DNA of 64,000 bases from Enoplolaimus lenunculus (lineage: Eukaryota > Nematoda > Enoplea > Enoplida > Thoracostomopsidae): the NCBI GenBank assembly GCA_030248215.1, contig JASANG010002908.1, positions 1 through 64,000 on the forward strand, written 5' to 3'. The position numbers were made by a program, and so were the translations under genes. Below are positions 1 to 8,300 of this stretch, one piece after another; within the stretch, counting starts at the first letter, position 1, and the number at the start of each line of letters is the position of its first letter. Under the pieces are notes generated by a model. That model saw nothing but the letters and a program-made list of their open reading frames with translations. It made no database searches and was not told where the DNA came from.

Positions 1-564
1 GGCGTCCCTCTCATTTTAGAGTTTGCTGGATCCGCACTGATCTCTCCGCAGTAAATCAGCTTCGCGATCACAGGAGCGTGCGAATCTTACGGTTTTCGCT
101 ATGTTTGCCGCTGTTTTTCGAGTGTTAAGATACCAATGTGACCATGGCTCGTGATCCTGGGAAAATAGTCTGAGCCTGGGATGCATACACCTTGATGAAC
201 CTGTTGTCTTAGATCTTAACGACAGAGCCCTGTACACATGGTCACTGGATTGTGTCTGTGTTGAGCTGAAGTGAGCTGGTAACATCTTTCAACAAAAGAG
301 GTTTGCTTGTTCGCGAGGGGAATAATAATTCCCTTAGCCGTAGCCTTGAACTATTCATAAAATCCATAACTGACATGGGCGTCTGCCTACGGTAAGGTCT
401 TGTTTGTTATCGTCCTGGGACAGCAGGACAACCCTACGCGTAGCATGAACCCACCTTTGACACATATCAAATGAAAACGTTTCACCAGCTATAGCTTATG
501 CAAAATCAAGATTTTGCCTGTTATTAGTAACATAGCTAGGGTTTTGTAACAAGTTTTTATAATC

Positions 565-735
565 AGCGATAGCTCAGTTGGTAATAGCGATGGCCCGGTT
601 AGCCATAGGTTGCCGGTTTGTACCCATTCGTGGTCAATTGTTTCAACTACTTTGCACTAGGATAAGACTTACATATTTTGCCTGTAAGAACGCGCAACTT
701 TACATAGTGACTGTAAGTCTAGGTAGGATCCGGAA
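565..735 (+). repeat. tRNA-derived SINE-like repeat, copy 1
   Basis: A pol III A box (TAGCTCAGTTGG, from about 570) is followed by a B-box-like GGTTTGTACCC. A tail, TGGTCAATTGTTTCAACTAC, is shared almost exactly with the copy at 1116-1280. A common tRNA-like head plus a common tail marks a SINE family rather than tRNA genes. The 3' boundary is approximate. Confidence 0.6.
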
Positions 736-784
736 TTTTCGACCTTTTTACAAAGAAGGTGTAAAAGTGGGCCTACAGAGCGCG

Positions 785-850
785 GATCAAACTTGTAGTT
801 GTGTATTTTAAGGCAAGCGCTCTACCGCGCCGCCGCGTAGCACGGCTCGA
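785..850 (-). repeat. tRNA-like fragment, possible SINE head
   Basis: Read on the minus strand it shows GGTAGAGCGCTTGCC, typical of a tRNA D-arm, and then the B-box-like GTTTGATCCGC. No complete cloverleaf can be closed. The tail differs from the neighbouring SINE-like copies, so it is another family or a tRNA relic. Confidence 0.35.
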
Positions 851-1115
851 CCTTTTTTATTAAGCAGCTGGAAAAGTGTTACCACCGCAAGAGCATACAG
901 CTGCGATGTGAGCCCGTAAAAAGGTGTGACGGTCAGGGGACCACCTCCTCGAAGAAAGGATGTAGGGTATTCATATGAAACACCCGAATGAGTAGCACAC
1001 ACATAAAAAGTGAACACGTAACACACATTGCATAGCAGCTACGCAGTACACAGCGAAACGTAGTACACTGATAAAAACAACAGATATAGTTGCTAACACA
1101 AGTAGTTAAAGCAGT

Positions 1116-1280
1116 GCCTCGATAGTTCAGTTGGTATGACCGTTGGTCGGTCCGATTAGGCAAACGTCGCTGGTTTGAATCCATCCGTGGTCAATTGTTT
1201 CAACTACTTCGCACTCGCTTAACACTTGCATATTCGTATACATTGCCATGAGACCGCGTAACCTTACAGCGCCTTTTGGC
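1116..1280 (+). repeat. tRNA-derived SINE-like repeat, copy 2
   Basis: The second member of the family seen at 565-735. A box TAGTTCAGTTGG, B box GGTTTGAATCC, then the shared tail TGGTCAATTGTTTCAACTAC. Similarity continues patchily to about 1280, where a separate TIR element begins. Confidence 0.6.
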
Positions 1281-1660
1281 CAGGGTGCGACCGTATATCC
1301 GGCTCCTGTTTACTATCCGACAAAAACATTTCGTAAACCTGAAATTATTGCAAATTATGTTGTGAGATGTTATATTTTCAGTCCCATTACATGTAAGTAT
1401 ACAGTATTGGTTTAAAGCAGTATTTTTTGTATATGGTTAAGGCAGCTATTCGGATTTTATTATCGAAACAAACCAATTATTTTTAGCTCCACACAATTAC
1501 TTTCAACTATTAGGACAAGCTCCTTATATAAACGCAATATTCCGTTTACTAAAGATAAATTAACATTTACTGACGCATTAACGTGCTAAAAATTGAGTTT
1601 ATTTTAAAAACACACTATCCGGAACCGGTATTCGGTTTTTTGCGATCCGGTCGCACCCTG
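1281..1660. mobile_element. CAGGGTGCGACC-ended hAT-like MITE
   Basis: The element starts CAGGGTGCGACCG and ends CGGTCGCACCCTG, so it has a 13-bp terminal inverted repeat. Flanks CTTTTGGC (left) and CTTTGGCT (right) look like a slightly altered 8-bp target duplication, as hAT elements make. There is no transposase. Related termini (CAGGGTRCAACC) recur at 22462, 50408, 57882 and 58416. Confidence 0.6.
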
Positions 1661-2250
1661 CTTTGGCTAACCGTGATAACTTTTTTATTAACTGGGCTAG
1701 CGCGTCACTGTTTCCCATACTTGGGCCATCGATCAGAATTTTGTTTCTGCAACGGCCTTGGTAGTAACTGGGCTTGTTAAAGGACTTATTTTTATCATTC
1801 GCCAAAACTTTTCCTGTGAATTGTCAAATTGGCGTTTAAAATGTTGGCGCCGTAATTTCGGACTTAGCAAAGTACTAAGTAGTAATGGATTCGGATTCCA
1901 AATCTACAAAATGCTAGGTTCGGTGGTCCTTCCCTAATACTTCAATACAAGTGAGTACACAGGATTTGGTTTCTTTGGGGATTGATAAAGTTTTCCGAGG
2001 GGTGTGCGACTGGGTGTGTTAAGAAGTTTCCGGGCGGGATAAAAAATTCGTGGGTAGTTTTCGAGGGGTTCTGGCCGCGTTTATCAAAGTGGTTTACAAA
2101 CATTAAACAAAAGTGCAATTCCACAAATGGTTAAACATGTTGACACAGCTATTAGCGTTTTGAAACGACATTAGGTCAAATATCGGGGTCCTAACAGAAT
2201 TTGTGTCGGCCTCAATTCCTGCATAAAGTCTTTCATTTTCCCCTAAAGGT

Positions 2251-2264
2251 TTGTTTATTTTCAG
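2251..2264 (+). promoter_or_regulatory. Candidate splice or trans-splice acceptor before the NADAR start
   Basis: A T-rich run ends in TTTTCAG at 2264, matching the nematode 3' splice consensus, 52 bases before the chosen ATG. It could close a 5' untranslated intron or accept a spliced leader. Sequence alone cannot separate these. An in-frame TAA at 2293 lies between it and the ATG, which supports the start at 2317. Confidence 0.45.
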
Positions 2265-2316
2265 GAAAACTATACTGTACTTAGTCAGATAATAACCGTA
2301 TATTGATTCACTAGTA

Positions 2317-5300
2317 ATGTGGAACCAAAGGCTCCCAGAATTGAACCCATTCGATTTGCGTGCTATTGATAGCGCACGAAGTCAAATAGCGAACACTGAT
2401 AGTTCTGTAGGATTTGCAAGTAGTAATATTTCAAATGTGCCAACAAACTTTAATAATTTGCCGAGTGCATTGTCAGCATCCAATATTTATTCATCGAACG
2501 CAAGCATGTCGAACCTGTCAGGTCAATCACCATATCTACCCACGGGGTACGGTCATATCGGTATTCAGCATTCCAGTGGCAGTTTGCCTTTGTCAGAATT
2601 CAACAATTCAACTGTCCAACAAATTAACGAATCCCACCAAACTACACAATCCAACTGGGGTTTAAGAACGCTGGAACTTTTGCAACAAGCAGGTGGAATA
2701 AGAGCTAGTGGAAGAGGAGGATTGTTAGGGCCACGACCAAGCCTTCTTAACTTACCACTACAACCTGACATGAGCAGTGGTTCTGGTGGAACCAATGCAG
2801 CAAGTGGACTGCGTGATGATCCGGGGGAAGCATTAGTTGCCAGCTACATGGAACGAGTTCAGAATATACTTAATCGTGGTAATTCAACAAATTTGGCTGG
2901 ATCGTTTGAAAGGCAACAATTCGGTGCGACAATAATGGCACCGCAACGCGTTCGTCCAATGGATTCTGGTCCTGTCATTTCTAATAGCGATGACAGGTTT
3001 AGTAATGCTTTTGACGCTGAACAATGTAGTAATGCCGTCAACACTGGTGGACAAATTGGTGATTCATTATTTGACTCTTTACGAGCAACACAACTGACAG
3101 AGCCTCAGTTTGGTCTTGAAGATTTAGCGCAATCTGATGATAATATGTTTAATACAGTAGGTATTAATGATAACACTATTACTGCGAATAAACTGCCTCC
3201 CTATTTTCGTGCTCTACTGCAGAACAAACTGGAAACCATTGCCGGCTCTCACGTTAGTACTAAAGTTAACTCATTGTCTGAAGCTACATCATTTGTAACT
3301 GCAGAAACAAATCGTCAACAGCAATCTCAGCGACAAGAGAACCATCATCAACAACCGAATACTTCGCAACCAAACTCAGCCGATGAACTTCAAAATTTGC
3401 TCAAACGAATTATGCAGTCACACGAAGTTGACGACCAAGACAAAAGACCAGAGTATGCTCGAGAATCAACTAGAAGCAGCGATTGTGAACGTGCAGCACA
3501 ATGTGATCATCCACATAAGCAACAGAAATCGGATTATTCCAACGAGACCAGTACCAACAGACGTAACCATCGTTCATACAGTCCAGATGACGTGCGTCGG
3601 CGGCGTAATAGATCTCGTAGCAAAGAACGCTTAAATCGGAAGCGACAGGTTGGTTCATCGTCTAGCCGCCGTAGCTACAGCCGAAGTCCATCACGTCGCG
3701 GAGAAGATCGCTGGAAACGTCGCCGCCCTGAGTCACGCGAACGACATGTCGATCGTATTTCGCCATCTCTGCGCCAGAATTCTCAATCCACTACTGACGC
3801 TAGATCCAGGCGACGTTCCGATAAATCGCCTGCTAGTGTTAGCCATCGAGTGAGCAAACCGACTAGCTCATCACACGCGCATGCACATAAAGCTCACGAC
3901 AGCCAAGACAATTCGATCACGTCTACGTATAGTGATTGCTTAGGTTCCGGACATGATTCTACCCTGCCTAGTGTTTACTGTTTTGCATCTAGTGACAATC
4001 CGCTAAGCAATTTATATCCGACGCGGCCTGGTAATCGCCTTATCATTGACGATGACACTTATCCATCTGTGCTGTCGTATTATTATTATCGGCAGCTTCA
4101 TGCTATTGGATACAAAGATTTTGCCGAAAAATGTCGACGTGAGCGGGATCCCAAAGTTGTCCTGAAGCATAAACGTGATGCAACCGATCGTTCAGTTTCA
4201 GCAGTCACAAGAAGTGCAGAATGGCGGCGTAAACATGGACAACGAATTATGAAGCGAGCACTTGAAGCAAAGTTCGCAAGTGACGAAACAGCATTACAAG
4301 CGCTGTTGGCGACTCAAAGTGTCTTGTTGATTCATACGTTAAAAGACAGCAAGTTTTGGGGTATTGGGATGGACAAACGCCAATTCATGTCGTATATTGC
4401 TCAAAAACGGTATTCGGAAATGAAACTGAAAGAAAATATCGGCACTGGGAGGCTTGGGTCAAATTATCTCGGCACGCTCTTAATGGAAATTCGCCAATCA
4501 CTTCAGTCGTCGCGGCTGAATAATACTGATGCAGTAAGTGGCATTTCTGTTGTAGTGGGTTCAAACAATGATCGCACCACTGCGTCGGCCAGCGTGCCTA
4601 GCGATGGTCGGCTGAAATCTGCTTCGCAAAGTGTTTCCCCGGCATCCACGAGCAACCTTACACCTATGGATATTGAGAGCGACGAAGATTTTGGAACGGA
4701 TAACGTTACTGTTGCCTCGACAAATAGTGAAAATAAACATTCAAATAATACGACGCTAGAGCCTAGAATTAAAAATTTACCTGGAATTGTAATCATTAGC
4801 AAAGATTCCGAAAAATTGTCCTGTTTTTTTGAACACGAGCGCCAGATAAAAATAGATGGTGTGTATTATAGATCGGTGATGCATTTTTATTACTCCAGTA
4901 TGTTTTCTCAGTTGGGGCTTAAAAATTGCGCAAAGATTTGCAGAAACATTGAGTCTAGCTTGCGAAAGTTTGTTGATAAAATTGTGGAACGTGAGCACAT
5001 TGCGGGCGACTTAATTCCGGAAACAATCAAGGATGACGTAGACCGTTGGAAACAAAGTCCTGCCAAAATTGAAGCGCTGCGCACAGCGCTAACATCGAAG
5101 TTCTCTCGCAGTAATGGTTTAAAAAAAGTACTTATCGATACTGGACATAATATCATTGTTGATGCAACTCCTGGGTTTGACCTTGGAATTAACTTGTCTG
5201 CCAAGGAATTTGTTGATTTTATTGAAACTAACAATTACAAGTACCCGTATATCGAATTATTGAGCGCGTTCAGCAAATCTGGTCACTTGGCCAGTCGGTT

Positions 5301-8300
5301 GGGAACAAATGAAAGTGGTGTAGCGTTAATGTTTGTGCGCCACAAGATTGGCGGCATTCAAAATGGTGCGTCAAATGCTAATACAGCTGAATCTGACAGT
5401 GTGCCAGACAGCTCAAATTCGGCTGCAGCGATAGCAACTGTTGAAATTAAAACTGAACCACAGGTTGCAGTGACTGAAATGAGTTTGGAAGATAATTGCG
5501 AAAAGAGTGATTCAGCAGCAAGCTTGGATAGTGCTGTAACTGCCGGGCCAGAACTGCCAACATTTGTGTTTTCTCCCAGAAACGGTTCAGTTATTACGAT
5601 TTCGCCTGATCCATTATGTCCATTAGATAATAGTTTTAAATGCAATTTTAAAATTGAGCTCAGCGAAGATGTAATGAAAGACTCAGGTGCTGGTGCTGAT
5701 ATCCAGTCAAACTCGAAATGGTTTAGTTCTGTATGGAGTTATTATTATTGGCGGTTATTCGGTGAACTTGGTTTGTCTGATATTGCTGAGATGTTGAATC
5801 ATTTCGAAGATCCTAGAAAAGTGGCAGCAGTTGGTAAAGGTATAATAAATCGTGATTTAGCGTTGATGAGCGAAAATAACATTGATGTTGACACAGTTCC
5901 AACAAATATAGATGAATTATATGCGGAATGGATTGCACAGAACAAGTTTCAAGTGGCAATGCATCATGGGGTGTTAGCTAAATTTCAGCACAGTAATTTG
6001 GCGCAATGGGCTCTTTTGGCGACCGGCAATGCAGTTTTGGTTTATTGTGATCCAAACGACGCAGTGTTTGGTGTTGGAGCAGAATCTCACGTGTTACGAG
6101 AGCAAATTCGGACGGCCGCTTTGAGTATTGGCATTGAAGATGTAGTGTGTTCAATTTCGGATTTTGGTTTTAATTTGTATGGTGGAATTCTAATGAAACT
6201 TAGAGCCGATTTACGTGAGGCTTTCGAATTGAATACAGCTATTGATCCAGACACAAGTAGTCAGGTATCAAATGTGGAAGCGTTACAATGCAATACCCCG
6301 TTGGCATTCGTTAATCAGCATGATTCTACAGAAAATAAATGTGGTTGCCAACAAGCTATAGTTTTGAAGCATGAATACGATGAGCAAAGCCGTCTAATGG
6401 ATAAGTTTCACAATTGGTTCAATTTACAAGCTATGTATCCCTTTGGAAAACGCGTGTCACGGCCATACATTGCAGCCAGTTTGTGTTTGTCATCGGGTGC
6501 ACCAAGTCGGAAAGAGGTTGACGCAAACAAAAGTGACAGTTTACTGCACGAATTAGATGAAGAAATTGAGCATGCTAGGATTGATATTGGCGACGACGTT
6601 ATTGAATACTTGTCCCAGTTATCGTCTGAGCTGATATGTTTAGAGACATGTCCGCGATGTCACATCACGCTAAACGAGATCGAATTTCAAGCGTATTGTG
6701 TAATTGACGAAAACAAGTTATTTTTGAACAAATTCGCAGTCGACGGTAAAGATTTCAACGGTATATGGCACGCGTTTTTTGATGCTTACTTTTCGGAAAC
6801 GCAAGTATTGAATCAAACCGTGATTAAACAGGTGCGTGCGTTTTGTGAGAGTCAAGCACGGACTTACATGGAAATTGTGCAGTTCGTCAGCAGTGTTACG
6901 CAAACACGTCTTATACTTTTTCATCCGGCGGAGTCCGAAGAATGGTTCAAAAAACGTGGCCGAGATTTGTTTTGGAATATACTAAAACTGTATGTTTACG
7001 ACAGTTTAGATGCACGATCAGCATTGTTGAATATTCAAGAAACATTGATCATGATCATTGTTTGTGGTATTCCTGCGCCTCTTGGAGCCAATACTGATTG
7101 CTCAAATGACATTAAAGCTAAACTTGATCCTTCGTTAGGCAAGCGAAAACAGATGGCAATTGCAAGTGAGTATTTTGTTGAAACTGTAAATATTGCTGGC
7201 CAATTGCTTATTCGCGTTCGCGACCAGATAGTGGCAGAAAATGTTATGCTGCTTTCATTACTTGGGAAACAGATTTCATTGCATGAAAGCAACACAACAG
7301 AAGCGGAGGCGGAAAATATTTGTATTGTGAAACTTGGAGCCGACCAACCAGATGACGAAGCTTTACGTACTGATGGTCAAACGTCAACTGATACAGCAGA
7401 AACTCAAGAAGACGTTGTTCTAATGGATGCTTCGTCTAATCTGAGTGGAAACAATATCGAAGGTATTGTATTACATGGTCATAAGACAACGTTCTTCTTT
7501 CGAACTATAATGCATTGTTACGCGTACTACTTTTTCCAAAAATTTCATTTCGCTCTAATTTCTCAAGATCTTCAATCGAATTTTACGCGTCCAAATGATT
7601 TAATTATGGCTATTGCGACAATTTTAAAAATTGCTCGCAAGCATTCTAGTGTCGCATGGAACAACATTCGAAACTCAATGCATATATGGATGGAAACAGA
7701 AGGTTGTGAAATTATGAAAAAAGTGCTCACACAGAGTATTCAGAAGAATAAAAACGAACGCACTGCGTTGTTGAAAACATATCCAAAGTATCTAGTCGAG
7801 CTCGGGCTACTCGATCGATTTTGGGGGCTCGGACTAACCAAAGAAGATTTCGTTCAGATTTCACGTGAAGAAGCGTTAAATGCATCGACATTAAAGTTAA
7901 TTTGCGAACGAGATAATTCAACAACGAACGCAGTCAATAAACGACATTTGAAATTAATTGGTAAAAATATGATGGGAAGAATTTTGATGGAAATACGCGA
8001 TGAAATCAAAGAACGCGGCGAACCGTCTGATGTTTGTGTGTTTGCGACAGCTGGTAATCCGGAACAATACGAACAAGCGCTTGAGGATGTGCCATTGTTT
8101 TTGACGGATTTACAACTGCTTGCCGTTAAAGATATTGTTGTGTCGAACGCCGGTGTAATCACGAATGATGTTTGCCGACGCATGTCTGAGCCATTTTCTG
8201 ACCGCAGTCAGCATTTTATGTCCTTCACTGACGTTCCAGTAGGTTTCGATTTACCGTCACCGTGTATTGAAATCCCGGTTAGTTTAACAAATACTCGACG

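Larger units (their letters stand above)
1..2250. other. Upstream region of the NADAR gene, repeat-rich
   Basis: I see no supported gene here. The stretch holds three tRNA-derived repeats (565-735, 785-850, 1116-1280) and a TIR element (1281-1660), listed separately. The first 560 bases and 1661-2250 show no feature I can name. The promoter and any 5' untranslated exon of the NADAR gene should lie here, but I cannot place a transcription start. Confidence 0.5.

Noticed and set aside
16-285. 89-residue minus-strand frame at the window edge
   Set aside because: No recognisable domain or splice support; it may be an edge fragment of something but cannot be claimed.
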